DNA of 64,000 nt from Muraenolepis orangiensis (taxonomy: Eukaryota; Chordata; Actinopteri; Gadiformes; Muraenolepididae). The first letter of the stretch is position 1. Each line of letters opens with the position of its first letter. The position numbers were made by a program, and so were the translations under genes. The notes under the pieces were generated by a model, which did not search any database, was not told the DNA's origin, and saw only the letters and a list, made by a program, of their open reading frames with translations. Below, piece by piece: positions 9,635 to 22,486 of the stretch. Where the stretch lies: NCBI GenBank assembly GCA_027704905.1, contig CM051018.1, forward strand, positions 24,823,704 to 24,887,703, given 5' to 3'.

Positions 9635-11375
9635 AAAACGGCACTAAGTAACATCATTGTATAGCCTACAGACACACCTAACGGTCCTAATATGACATTT
9701 TATCCAAATACTTAATTATCATTTTCAGGGATGCAAAACAGGATTTTCGCTTTTCATGTAGTCATTTTCATTTCATCATTCTTTTTTTTTTTACATGTTG
9801 CTGTTTGAATTTGACCGTTTTCAATAAAGTTTTTTAAAAACAGCAATACTGCTGTTAAGAAGATGCACTTTGGCTTGGTTTGTTTTACCCTGAACCAAAC
9901 AAGACATGTAATACAACAGTGTCAGTAACTGGCGGCCGGCTACTCCATTAAACAGACGTTACTAACCTTACCTCCTCTACCGGCTTAACCGCGGAAAAAC
10001 AATGCCCCCACCCCGTGTTGTGTGTGAGTTGTGTATCAAACCTCCGAACACGGCTCACGGCTCATGGCAGATGAACGGGCTGTATAAAGGGGTCTACATG
10101 CACTTGTAATAAGGTTACTTAGATAACTCCGTTCAACATACATTATAAACGCCTTCAGGGGCTTGAACATAAATTTGTGTTTCTTCAAATTCTTGGGGTA
10201 ACATTCAGCCCTGTGTGTAGTACAACGCCATCTGTAGCTAAGCTAGTAACGCTAACTGTGGTGGGTAGTTGAACTCATTGAATCTCTTTTGGTTGAAATA
10301 GTACAGTGCACTTTACTGTTAACATTCATTGTTAAGTAAAACACACACTTACCTGCTTAGGCAAACAAGGTAGACAAATATCCCAAGAATCCCCAACTTG
10401 GCATCCAAATTCGGCCACATGTCGATGTTTCGGTCCACAAAATGTCCGTCAAATTCGCTCAGCATTGCTCGTGCTCAGAGTGACGGCTCAGACGTGCAGA
10501 CACATTTTCCTCAATGGAAACCGTAGATGACTGCGCGCATGCGCATTGCTGTCGTCTACGGGGTTTCCATGAATGTGTCTGCACCGGTCTGCACTCAAAT
10601 CCTTGTTAGACTGTGATTTAAATACTTATTAGGGCAACTATAGAGAGATGTTTGCTGGACAGACACGTTTTTGTTAGTTGCATATGGCAAAGCCTTATTT
10701 CGGAGTCAGATTCGACTATTGAGATCAACGATGTCTAGTTATCATTTGTACAGTGTAATCAAGGTCTAGAATGAGCCAAATTGAACATTTAGAAAATGTT
10801 AGATGTATGTAGGATGTATTGCTCAAATTGACCAAATAATTAAATATTGGCATACAATCGTCACATAATGATATTCTCAATAGCTTAAATGCATTCCCTG
10901 ACCTAGAAAATGTATATTTTGACACCAAGATTGACCTAAGTAGCTTGGAAGCCGAGATATTGGCACTTTTACATGGCGGCTCATCTTGTAAATCCAAGAT
11001 GGCCACCATGCACCATCTTGATGAAGTGGCTCCCCCCCCCCCCCCCCCCCAAATTTAAAGCTATGGTGATGTAGAACACTTTTTGGTGCTTTTATCCAGC
11101 GTTTTCCCATAATTTTGCTAATCTGCCACACTAATAGTAATGATTAAAGTAAAGTTTATAGTGTTGCAGTGTTTCCCGCAGATCTGAAATAAACTTGTGG
11201 TGGTAAATGTGTGGGGGTGTGGTTTGGGATCTCACCAATAGGGGGCGAAGCGATACGTATCTCTATGCATTGCCAATGATCCCGATACATTAAGATACAT
11301 ATGAAGCAACTACGATGCGATACGATTCACTCCTAGTGCAATGCAGTGCAATTGGATACAATTTGATTCAACACA
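9635..11375. other. Non-coding stretch without recognised genes
   Basis: No supported gene. It contains a long imperfect inverted repeat (10494-10584, listed separately), a CpG-richer patch around 10480-10580, and a poly-C tract at about 11032-11050. Confidence 0.5.
10494..10584. repeat. Imperfect palindrome with about 37-bp arms
   Basis: The left arm begins gtgcagacacatt and ends gtagatgac. The right arm reads back gtgcagacacatt...gtagacgac. The centre (tgcgcgcatgcgca) is alternating purine-pyrimidine. It could form a cruciform, or be a tiny fold-back MITE. Confidence 0.6.
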
Positions 11376-11545
11376 CACATATAGAGATATCTATCTAGAG
11401 ATATATCTCTAGATAGATATATCTCTAGATAGATAGATAGATATAGATATCTCTATAGCTATATAGAGATATATCTATAGATCTCTATAGAGATATCTAT
11501 AGATCTCTATAGAGATATATATATATAGATATCTATAGCTATAGG
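11376..11545. repeat. AT-rich palindromic simple repeat (tatctctaga type)
   Basis: Runs of tatagagatatctatctaga and its complement alternate, so the whole block is self-complementary in many registers. Confidence 0.7.
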
Positions 11546-11546
11546 T

Positions 11547-11975
11547 CTGTGTCTGTGGAAATAATTATTTGATCCTTTGCTGATTTTCTAAGTTTGCCCA
11601 CTTACAAAGAAATGAACGGTCTATAATTTTAATGGTAGGTTTAGTTTAACAAAAATATCCAGAAATTGACATCATATAATAGTTATAAATTGATTTGCAT
11701 TTGATTGAGTGAAATAAGTATTTGATCCCCTTGCAAAACATGACTTAAACTTAAACCCTTGTTGGTCAGCACAGAGGTCAGACGTTTCTTGTAGTTGGTC
11801 ACCAGGTTTGCACACATCTCAGGAGATTTTGGTCCATTCCTCTTTGCAGATCCTCTCCAAATCCTTAAGGTTTTGAGGCTGATGCTTGGCAACTCGAAGC
11901 TTCAGCTCCCTCCACAGATTTTCTATGGGATTAAGGTCCGGAGATTGGCTAGGCCACTCCATCATCACCTTAATG
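11547..11975 (-). pseudogene. Tc1-type transposon fragment with transposase C-terminus
   Basis: On the minus strand the sequence matches the last part of Tc1 transposases, from the region of the catalytic Glu (complement of ccgatctccggaccttaatcc) to a C-terminus containing SPEMCANLVTNYKKRLT. The terminal part at 11547-11580 (ggaaataattatttgatcc) is typical of this Tc1 type. It is cut off at 11975, where a hAT end begins, so the front two thirds of the gene are missing here. Confidence 0.7.
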
Positions 11976-12040
11976 TAGGGCTGCAACTAACGATTATTTT
12001 GGTAGTCGACTAATCTGTCGATTATTTCTGTCACACCCTC
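11976..12040 (+). mobile_element. Terminal fragment of a hAT element (TAGGGCTGCAAC end)
   Basis: It begins TAGGGCTGCAACTAACGATT at 11976, inside the Tc1 fragment. The same terminus, inverted, ends the hAT at 30189. The flanks of the two ends do not match, so they are treated as separate insertions. About 330 bp of unassigned sequence follows up to the minisatellite. Confidence 0.5.
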
Positions 12041-12371
12041 CATCTCTGCTTCCTGTGGGCGCGGCTCCTTTTCCAGGCTCCAGTGCATGTTTTACCTCAC
12101 TTGCTCAAGTCTGCACACATGTGAATGTCACCCTGTTGTCCTTCTGCCTTAACAACATGATCCCATAGCTAATTCAAATAATGACTCGTGAAACATTTGA
12201 ATTTGGAAATTAAGCTACTTGCTTAATCAAATGTATTTGAATAACATAAATACAATAATCAATCATAATGAAAACAAAATAAATAAATAAAATAATACAA
12301 ATTAAAGTGCAAGTTTAAATGTAAAGATAATGTGCAAATAATGTTTTAAAAGTAACTCAAAGTAGCAGCGC

Positions 12372-12676
12372 GGTTCTGTTGGGGCTGTTAACCTGGTCCA
12401 GGAGGGTGGATCCACTCACTAGGTTCTGTTGGGGCTGTTAACCTGGTCCAGGAGGGTGGATCCACTCACTAGGTTCTGTTGGGGCTGTTAACCTGGTCCA
12501 GGAGGGTGGATCCACTCACTAGGTTCTGTTGGGGCTGTTAACCTGGTCCAGGAGGGTGACGTGGATCCACTCACTAGGTTCTGTTGGGGCTGTTAACCTG
12601 GTCCAGGAGGGTGGATCCACTCACTAGGTTCTGTTGGGGCTGTTAACCTGGTCCAGGAGGGTGGATCCACTCACTA
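12372..12676. repeat. 50-bp minisatellite, left block (6 units)
   Basis: The unit starts ggttctgttggggctgttaa and ends gatccactcacta. Five units are 50 bp and one is 55 bp (extra acgtg), giving 305 bp. It ends with TA at 12675-12676, followed by CA and the assembly gap. The same array resumes at 25064. Confidence 0.95.
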
Positions 12677-12678
12677 CA

Positions 12679-13678
12679 NNNNNNNNNNNNNNNNNNNNNN
12701 NNNNNNNNNNNNNNNNNNNNNNNNNNNNNNNNNNNNNNNNNNNNNNNNNNNNNNNNNNNNNNNNNNNNNNNNNNNNNNNNNNNNNNNNNNNNNNNNNNNN
12801 NNNNNNNNNNNNNNNNNNNNNNNNNNNNNNNNNNNNNNNNNNNNNNNNNNNNNNNNNNNNNNNNNNNNNNNNNNNNNNNNNNNNNNNNNNNNNNNNNNNN
12901 NNNNNNNNNNNNNNNNNNNNNNNNNNNNNNNNNNNNNNNNNNNNNNNNNNNNNNNNNNNNNNNNNNNNNNNNNNNNNNNNNNNNNNNNNNNNNNNNNNNN
13001 NNNNNNNNNNNNNNNNNNNNNNNNNNNNNNNNNNNNNNNNNNNNNNNNNNNNNNNNNNNNNNNNNNNNNNNNNNNNNNNNNNNNNNNNNNNNNNNNNNNN
13101 NNNNNNNNNNNNNNNNNNNNNNNNNNNNNNNNNNNNNNNNNNNNNNNNNNNNNNNNNNNNNNNNNNNNNNNNNNNNNNNNNNNNNNNNNNNNNNNNNNNN
13201 NNNNNNNNNNNNNNNNNNNNNNNNNNNNNNNNNNNNNNNNNNNNNNNNNNNNNNNNNNNNNNNNNNNNNNNNNNNNNNNNNNNNNNNNNNNNNNNNNNNN
13301 NNNNNNNNNNNNNNNNNNNNNNNNNNNNNNNNNNNNNNNNNNNNNNNNNNNNNNNNNNNNNNNNNNNNNNNNNNNNNNNNNNNNNNNNNNNNNNNNNNNN
13401 NNNNNNNNNNNNNNNNNNNNNNNNNNNNNNNNNNNNNNNNNNNNNNNNNNNNNNNNNNNNNNNNNNNNNNNNNNNNNNNNNNNNNNNNNNNNNNNNNNNN
13501 NNNNNNNNNNNNNNNNNNNNNNNNNNNNNNNNNNNNNNNNNNNNNNNNNNNNNNNNNNNNNNNNNNNNNNNNNNNNNNNNNNNNNNNNNNNNNNNNNNNN
13601 NNNNNNNNNNNNNNNNNNNNNNNNNNNNNNNNNNNNNNNNNNNNNNNNNNNNNNNNNNNNNNNNNNNNNNNNNNNNNN
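12679..13678. other. Assembly gap (1,000 N)
   Basis: Exactly 1,000 unknown bases, probably a placeholder length. It hides the left terminus of the two-gene transposon and perhaps more. Confidence 1.
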
Positions 13679-14325
13679 GGGGTCTTCAAACAAGATAAAA
13701 ACACTAAAACTAAGGGAAAAGGTACTCAAAACAAGTGAAAAAATCTGTCCATGCAGCAAGATAATTTGACTTGGCAAGATTTCTTAAATTAAGATTGTTA
13801 AATCTAGAAACAAGTATTCCTACAAAGGTATTTGGAAGGCTTAAAATAAGACAAATATGCTCATTATAAAATGAAATGACTTGATATTTAACCTTTTCTA
13901 GCCCTAAATGAAGTGAAATATACTAAAAATACAATGTAAATGCTGGTTTTAAGATGAAATTGCTAAAAAAAGTTAAATTTTAGAACCTCTTAATACGTGT
14001 AATATACTGAATACAAGCGTAAAATACTGATTTTAAGTTTAAATATCTTGAAAAGCAACTTTTTACAACCTCAAAATGAGGGAAACATACTGAATACAAG
14101 CAATTACATTTTTTCTTTTAGCAAATTCAGATCAATATTAGTTGGGGTAAATATTGAATGTAGAGTAAAATATTTCAAAATGACTTAACTCTGTCTTAAA
14201 CCAAGATCCATGATTATCTTGAAACAAGGCTGTCTACCTTAAAACCCAAGCCGGTCTTCAATATACATATTACATAAAAACAACCAGAATGACTTGTAAA
14301 CATGTTCAACATTTATTATTGAAAC
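13679..14325. other. Left subterminal region of the two-gene transposon
   Basis: AT-rich, with no genes. Short words such as aaacaag, cttgaaa, aaaataaga and taagattgtt recur, and similar words occur at the other end (24740-25063). Such subterminal repeats are typical transposase-binding regions in CACTA-type elements; binding here is inferred. Confidence 0.5.
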
Positions 14326-14485
14326 TCAATGGGTTAGAGTTGCTATGCAGTCTTGAAATCTTTCTTTACAGCACAAACATTTGAATACCATAAAAACAAA
14401 AAAATTCTCAGCCCTTATGAAGCAGCATTTTCGAACATTGTATCCTGAAATACAGGCTTTTTCAACGGACAACTGTAACATTGCA

Positions 14486-16452
14486 CTACTTGTCAAAGAA
14501 GGATTTCCATTCCGCCATTGCTTTTTTATATGCACTAGTGGCATCTTTATCATGGAGGGTGTCGCCAATGACCTCCGTTTGAATAACAGAGAGCAGGGTT
14601 GCGACACATTTGGGGTATGTTAAGTGCAATGTATAATAGTACGCCATCAACACCAACATCCCTTCTGAAAAATCTTCCTGCTTGAGGGTGGTCACAGGTA
14701 TGTTACCCACAGCCACGATGGTGGTTGAGCCATCAAAGAGCAGAACTGGGGAGCAGAGAGGACGCTTCTGCAGGTAGAGACCAGGGTCTTCGTTTGACTG
14801 GAACAGAAAAGAGAACAATGTGCAGAGAGAGAAGAAAGAAAAATGTTAAGCATCATGCAACCATTGGCTTGAATCCCCAAATGAAATTCCTGTATAAAAA
14901 CCTTGCAGATTCTAAGAAAATCATTATTACTTTACAATAGGGGAGGGAGGAATGCAGTAAGTATGATTCCTACAACTTTTAAGTTCATACATGTCTTTCT
15001 GTATTTCATCATAATTATTACGATTATGGCCTAGAGACTGCAATTTTTGCGCAGCTCAGCAGTTTTCCAAGTGTCAAAATCAGCTGACATCGCTGGGTAA
15101 CAGACATTCTGTCAGTTGCCATTGACAGCGGTCATAGAACTGTTATAGAACACCACATCTGTTATTCAGAAATAACAGACTTGCGAACGTTGGGGAGCCC
15201 CAATCAAGTGAACGGCACATTCTACAGAATGACGTTGAGCCATGTAATAAACTGTAAGAATGTAGTATAGATTAATACCTGACAAGCTGATGCAAGTTGT
15301 AGAATTTTGTTGTTTTGTGAATGAATTTGCATAAATCTTGGAAAATATTTACTTACCTTCAGGATATGAATAAGTGCCTCAGTGCAAGCAAGCTTCTTTG
15401 GTGGTAAAACAGGTGAGGGGAATAAGGTTGGCAGTGCATTGAAGAGGGCCAGTGTGAAATCCACTAAAGAATAGAAAGATTAGCAGAATGGTCAGAATGC
15501 TGTAAAAATATTAATACATGTACACAGGGCTCTAAATTAACACGAGCGAACCGGCTAAATGCTGGTGAAATTTCAGTTTGGTTGATAGAAAAGAAAACGT
15601 ACTAGGCACTAGTCTGGTTCTGGTAGTCTGGTAAAGGGTTAATTTAGAGCCCTGCATGTACATATAAATATGGAACAGTAACTTACCACTGCGTACATCC
15701 AAAGGGAAAGGGGGTTTCAGGACTTTCTTCCACACACTGTAGAACTGCAGCCTAGTGCAGAATTCTGTCCATCTTCCTTTTACTTCCTCGATGTATCTGC
15801 TGTTAGTGCCATCTACTATGCGCCGTAGCTCATCCATTGCCTGAAACATTGTAAAACACTTAGTTAATAATGTATTCAGAACGTTCCCAAAAAACACAGT
15901 AATTGAGGTTCAGGTAAGAAAAAAAACAAACATACATTTCGAACATCTTTAAAGCATGGATATGCATCAAAGATTTTTGCAGGTCGGTCTTCTTCCCTTG
16001 TAACATCTGAATCTATGAAAGCCCGTCTGGCCTCAACCTCAAGGTCCAAAATTTGCGCCACATCATGTTGATTGGGTTTTGCATTAGGCTTGTTGTACAT
16101 GTTGCTCAAGGTTTTGTAGTGTCTGGCCTGCATCTTCAGACTGTCGGGGCCCACTTTAAACGATAATAAACGAAGACAGACATTTTAATGTAAACATTTT
16201 CACAACGCCACAGGGTTAAAATACAAGTAGTTATTTTTTTGCGAAACTTATGATCAAGGATGACAGGCTGAGAATTGCGCTGAGGAGGGCTTACAGTCTT
16301 TTGCAGGCATGGTTGGTGAAGCAATCACAGTCATGGGTGCAGGTGAGGAAGACTTGGATGACAGCGGGGATGCTTTGGTGCCACTCTTAGCCTTCCGTGG
16401 CACAGGGGGAGCTGGTGGTGGGGAAGCTTCTTGAGAAATAATGAAAACAAAT

Positions 16453-16491
<39 letters not shown>

Positions 16492-18871
16492 CATAAACAA
16501 ACACAAACATACAATAAAACAAACAAACAAACAAACAACACATAACAAAAATAACACAAACAAAAACACAACACAACAAATACACACACACAAACTACAA
16601 TTATTAAAATGATGACAACCAAAATCAGGCATAGATTAAGTACAGTGCATGTTTAGTCATGAACTTTAGTTCAACAAATACACAGAACAAATACAACAAA
16701 AATACAAAAACATTATAGTTTCATGACATGACAGGTCATTGTTAGGTTTGCACACCTGCACTGGAGTTGTTCTCACTGAGGTCATCACTGCTCTCGAGAA
16801 TTACGGTACCAGCTGAGCTGCTCGTGTCTGTCAAATCCGTCTCCATGTCTTGGTTGTCTGCACTGAAGGGAGTCTTGGCTGCTCCCCTCTGAGGAACAGA
16901 GCCCTGCCTCTTTCTTGGGGATCTCATATTCTGGAGTCGCTTGAACATTTTGGTGTAGACGGTCAGCTGTGGTGAAAGAATGTTAGGAAAGTCATCTGTC
17001 TATTTTTTTTTACCTGTTCGTAGTTTTGGTTTAGTAGAGAAGAGCAACTTTATTTGCCTTGCACACAAAAAATCTCGCAATATACTGCACATTGCAAGAA
17101 AAGAAACAGCAATCCACAAAGTTAACAGTAATCCAACAAGGTGTGAAATGCCCTGATAAAATGATTTGTGGTAGACAGCATGGATTCCAGTGACCTGAAA
17201 GATTGTCCACTGTTAATTTAGTGCAAGGTGCAAGAATGAGTCATCATATGACAGAGTGGTGTGGCACAGATCAGAGAGTAGTACACAGTCAAGCCAGAGT
17301 CCTAATGAACAGTCTAGGTAGAGAGCTAGTGCAGTATTCAAACGACGTACACACACACACACTTCAGCAGTCTGATGGTGGTGGGTTAGAGCTTGTAGTA
17401 AAAGGTAATTTAGACATTACCAAAGAGATAGAAGGCAAATAAAGATTTTTTTTAAAAAGAAAACAAGATAAAGAAAACATTACTTACATATGGCATATTT
17501 GCGTTAGCATCACGAAGCATGGGGTAATATTCAATGATCTTCTGCGACATGACTTTCATTTCCAGTTTGGAGGGGTAGCTTGCTTGTTTCCCCATGGGAC
17601 TAGCACGCAGTATTGCAACCATGCTTGTGATTGTGTTCCTTACAAGTCTGCAACACAGCTCCTTTGACATCTTGAAGCCCTTTTCCTTTCCATTCCGAAG
17701 CAATGCAAAATACTGACTACGCACCAAATCTAACTCCGAGTCGCTGTACACCACATACTCTGGAGGGTCTGGCATTTTCATTGTTTTCTCAGCAGGTATG
17801 GGGGTGGAGGTTTGAGGTGGGCATGGTGGCACAGAAGTAGTTGAGGGCATAATCCTGTTTCCACGGCAAGGGCTTGCATCTTGGTCCATGGTATTTTCAG
17901 ACTATTAGGATTATGCAGGATGTAAACAAAATGCATTGGGACAATTACAAATATGGTTAATGTTTAACATAATGTAATGTTAATAATATTGGATTATAGA
18001 TAGATAGATAGATCTGATGTAGCTTACATTTTCATTGATGAATTCCCAAAGTTTTTTCCTTCTAAGGAAATTTTCAGGGCCAGGAAAAAGGTCCTGCAGG
18101 TCCTCCCGGCTAAGACCTTTCAAGGTCTGTTCATCAACACTTGCAGCTGTAGATGACAAATAAATATATTTTTGGGTAAAGCAGAGCCAAGTTACAGAAC
18201 CAAGCAAGATAAACAAAAGGTCATTTGTCTGTCTCTCAGAGCTCCAACACATTTATAAACGCTGTATCTAGTTGCCTGTGCTATGAAGCCTCTTAAAGGT
18301 GCACTGTGTAATATTTGTATCTATTTTTATCAGTTTCTTTCCAGAATTCATGCTGCCCATTCACAAATGTTACTTTTTCACAAATACTTACCACCATCAA
18401 ATTCTAAGAATTCATTTTGACTGGGCAAATTGCAATTTTCATACATGAAAAGGGGGATCTTCTCCATGTCCACCATTTTCAATTTCCAGAATTAGACATT
18501 TTTATCTGCAAAACCTGTTGTTCTTGTCATACTAGTAAATATTAGTCTATTATTTAGTAAAATTTCATGAAAAGATCAAATATGGCAATAGGCAGCACAG
18601 TTTCAATGAGCAGCATAGCTGCAATACCTACTCTGGCCACCATCCTACACAGTGCACCTTTAAGTGTATATCAGCCACAAACAGAGATGCCCCTTCCAAA
18701 TAAAATCAATATTTAACTCTGGACTTAAAATATATTTAGCTACCTGTATGCACCATCTTCAGTGTTGGTGATCTGAATTGTAAAATTACTTACTTGGTTA
18801 CATAAAATATAAATCATTATTAGTGACTTACCGTCCAATATCGAACGAGTGGCTTCGTCAAAAGCATCCAT
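14486..18871 (-). CDS. SAM-domain protein, companion gene of the transposon (9 exons, 569 aa)
   Basis: Minus-strand coding exons: 18871-18832, 18146-18028, 17901-17488, 16966-16756, 16429-16295, 16153-15936, 15840-15687, 15463-15357 and 14797-14486 (stop at 14486). Each junction has GT and AG, donors are mostly GTAAGT-like, all phases match, and no stop occurs in 569 codons. Residues 14-53 resemble a SAM domain (LSREDLQDLFPGP, then a basic helix). Residues 54-191 include a conserved-looking helical block. Residues 192-306 are Ser/Pro/Lys-rich with a likely nuclear signal (RSPRKRQG). Residues 307-569 are helical and end in KAMAEWKSFFDK. Many fish genomes carry copies annotated as 'sterile alpha motif domain-containing protein 3-like'. 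The function is unknown. An accessory or DNA-binding partner of the transposase, like plant TnpA beside TnpD, is a guess from the head-to-head layout. The start ATG is the first in frame. Confidence 0.8.
18293..18663. mobile_element. TTAA-type MITE in intron 1 of the SAM gene
   Basis: 371 bp with 18-bp inverted ends TTAAAGGTGCACTGTGTA at both sides, including the TTAA duplication at 18293-18296 and 18660-18663. A TTAA target is used by piggyBac and Kolobok families; which one mobilised this MITE is not clear. It does not touch any exon. Confidence 0.8.
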
Positions 18872-20024
18872 TCTCTTTACCAGGCGGCAGGCTATAACAA
18901 AAACACATAGCCAGAACTCGTTAGCAGGGGGGAAAAAGTGCATATTCATGCACACTTAACACAGGCGCCAACACACTCTCTGCTGTAGCCGTACTACACA
19001 GACAGCTCGAGTCGTGATGGGAAATTCCATAATCACCATTTGCAAGTCAAATTGGTTTCAAGACTTCGATCTAACAATCCATTCGGTGTGTCCCCTCTCT
19101 CTGCCATGGCTGCTGTGGATTTTAGCTGTCACATACACACGTTTGCTCACAAATTATACCGTTTGTGTATGCTCGGAACATGAAGTTGGTTGTTCTAATC
19201 GGAAATGGATGCCCGCGGGCGTTACTAATGCTAAAATGGCCGCCAAACGACAAGACTAGCAGTGCTAGCTGCTACTCCATTTGTAGTCAGCTCGAAAAAA
19301 AAACATGCGTTTTGAGTGCTAGCTATAACCAAAATACACCACAGCCATGAAAATCACATGCATCTAATAATAAAAAAACTATACACCATCTTGAACTACG
19401 TACCCACTTCTGGTCAATAGCGCGAACGTTTTTGGGTGGGGTTTCAACCAGCAAATAACCCTTTTGCAAAGCTGGACGTTGGGACACGCATGCACGAGCA
19501 AACACCAGTTAGCTTGCTAAGCAAGTGACCGGTCCAGTGGAATTGAGAAACAGGAACAGTCATAGCAAACCCCTCTATAAAAACTCGATTTTAGCAAGAA
19601 AATAAAAAACTGTTACGCTTCCTTACCTTGATTGAGGCGCTACTCCTTCCCAAAAAACGTGTCGTGTCTTCTTTGTTTCCCTCCTCTTCTTCTTGGCAGG
19701 TGTACGTGTCGTGTCTCTCACGCTCAACTCAACTGACTCAACCTTGAAATCACTTGCACTGACGTAATCGACGTGAGAACGTTGGATCACGTAAACTGAG
19801 GATGCGCATAAAATATCACATGTTTTATGACATTTTAAAAAAATGTAAACGTTTTTACAACATATTAAAATAAATGAAGTGAAACGAAATCGAAGACGTT
19901 TCCTGTTAAAATAATAAATACAAATTACACGTGCTCATCCACCCCATGCATGGTCATCAGCCAGCGACACAACATCCCACAGTGCAGGTGCAGCATCAAT
20001 GAAATGCGATAGTTCGTCGGCATC
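18872..20024. promoter_or_regulatory. Shared intergenic region between two divergent genes (candidate bidirectional promoter)
   Basis: About 1.15 kb separates the start codons of the SAM gene (18871, minus) and the transposase (20025, plus). It has no long open frame of its own. It contains repeated acgtgtcgtgtc words near 19660-19720. No clear TATA box was assigned. Promoter role is inferred from position only. Confidence 0.45.
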
Positions 20025-22486
20025 ATGGCGGTTTGGAGGTGTTTGATATGTTTCGTCTTTGTTGCTCTTAGTCTTAAAATCCTATTAAGCCATATTAATG
20101 CAAGTCATAGTCGCAGCCCGGATTTTTGGGTTTACTGTGGCATTGATGGATGTGAAAAGGACTTTAGAGTTTTCGACTCTTTTTTTCGACACATTAAACG
20201 GACGCACCTTGAGTATTACACGACTGGACGTCCACCACGTTGGAGTACAACGGATTCGTCTCACTCTTCGGGGCAGGAAACATTTGGTGTGTCAGTTTTT
20301 GCCAACTGTACCACTCTTGCAGCGGACACCACTGTGGTCGTTCCTCCTGTTGCCGTCCCACCTGTTGCCTCTCTACCTGAACCTGACGTTATCGGCCCGT
20401 CTGTAAGTTTACACAACTCCATTTATTTTAATCTCTGAGTGCCAATCATCTCAGAGAGTTGGCTAGCTGTGATCGTTCCTCCTCATCCGTCCTGAATTAT
20501 GGCTTGCTTTTCTCCATAAGGAGAAATGGTACAAGATGTTTTCAACTACTGTAAGATGTGTGGAAACAATCTCGTAGACTGCATTATTCATGCGCTTTAG
20601 TCATTCGTTAAGTATTAAGTTGTAAACAAAGTATGTTGTGAAGTTAATGTTAACTTGTATAGAGCCGGGTATTTACTTGCTTAGTAATATCACAGCTTTA
20701 GTAAGTTTTACACACAAACCTCATTGTGTTATATGTATGCATTGCTTTCTGAAGGAGGATGCTGTTGCTGGGACATCCAGAGCCGGACCTGATTTGGCAA
20801 GATCTGCAGCGGCATTTGCCATCAGCATTCGGGAACAGGGCCACTTGTCACAGGTAAATTTGGCTCGATGGACAGATGCTTTAGGACTAATGATATAATT
20901 GTGAATAATTTGTTAATGTTTTTTAAAAATATAAATTCTATTGTAGTTCCTTTCTATATTTTAATGTTAACTGTGGGCCTGTAATCAATAATTATTTGAG
21001 GGTAATTTTGTATGTGTATTTTGATATTTTCACAGAGAACTGTCAGGAGTGTCATCTCAGGGGTGCAACAGTACCAAGCTGTTCTCCTTCACACACTAAG
21101 GGACAGAGTCCAAAGGGTGTTTGAAGACCGTCCAACTGCTCAGCTCCAGAATGAGGTTTTGGCTACATTCGATACATTCATGGATCCTTTCTCAACCACA
21201 GCATACGGACAGAATAAAACCATCCGGGAACTATTCAATCCAGTCAACCCAGAGGAAGTTGTAGTATCCCAGAAGATTTGCTGGGTAAAGCGTGGTCATT
21301 CAAGGGTCATGGCCTTGAAGAATAAAAGTTTTTACTACATACCACTCATTCAGAGTCTTAAGCAGTTACTGAGGAATTCTAGAATCTTCTCCATGGTGAG
21401 CACTGTTCCACAAAGAAGTAGAGAGGGATTCCTGTATGATTTTACTGATGGAGCTCTTTTTACATCCCATCCATTATATTCTCAAAGGCCAAATGCTTTG
21501 CAAATACTATTGTACAGTGATGAAATTGAAATATGTAACCCATTACATTATTAGGCCCCCATGCCTCTGCGAATAAATTATTGATGTTTTATTATAGTTT
21601 AGGTAATATTGATCCAAAATTCAGGTCCAAGTTGGCTGCAATAAGGCTCCTTGCTATTGCCAAGGCAAAGGATGTTTCTCAATGGGGTGTTGATGTTATA
21701 CTAAAAAGAATCCTGGAAGATCTGACACTTCTTTACAATGGCGTTAGGATTGAAACCCCAAGTGGTGAAATTGAGTTTTGGTGCTGTGATAGCCGTGTGT
21801 GGAGACACACTTGCCCAACATGACCTTGCTGGGTTTAAACAAGGTGTAGGATTTGCTCATAGCAAATGTAGACAATGTGAATGTTCCTTTAATGACATGC
21901 AAAGCATGTATGATGAAAATTTGTTTACTGCAAGAAGTTTGGAAAAACACATCAGGCAATGTATTGAAATAGACAAAGCAAGCACAGAAACATTGAAAGC
22001 ATCCCTCAAAACCACTTATGGGATTAACAGAAGAAGCAGACTAATTGATTTTCCAGCATTTGACCTGATAAAACAAACTCCACAGGATGTAATGCATGTA
22101 CTTTTTGAAGGTGTTGCACCAATGGAAATAAAACTTGTATTGAAACAACTTATTCTGTCAGGACAGATAGAATTAGATGAGATTAACTCAGCTATCATAA
22201 ATTTTCCTTACTCGCCTCTGGATATGCGAGATAAGCCATGCCCTATTAGTGTCAACACCTTAGCTGCCAATGACAATAATTAAAGTCGTGTGGACAAATG
22301 TTAATACTTCTAAAAATAATACCTTTTCTGTTTAATGATATGGATAATGAGTATGTCACATTTATTCTCAAATTAATTCAAATTGTCCTTGCTCCTGTTA
22401 TTTCATTACAAACTGTATTACAGCTCAGGCACATGATTGAGCAGCATCTGCACCAGTTCAAAGAACTATTTCCTGAAGCCAATGTA

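Noticed and set aside
12634..13777. Open frames of about 350-367 codons
   Set aside because: They consist of unknown bases in the assembly gap.
20025..20110. Signal peptide at the transposase N-terminus (hydrophobic FVFVALSL)
   Set aside because: The hydrophobic residues lie inside the first C2H2 finger (C6, C9, H23, H28), and the protein should be nuclear.
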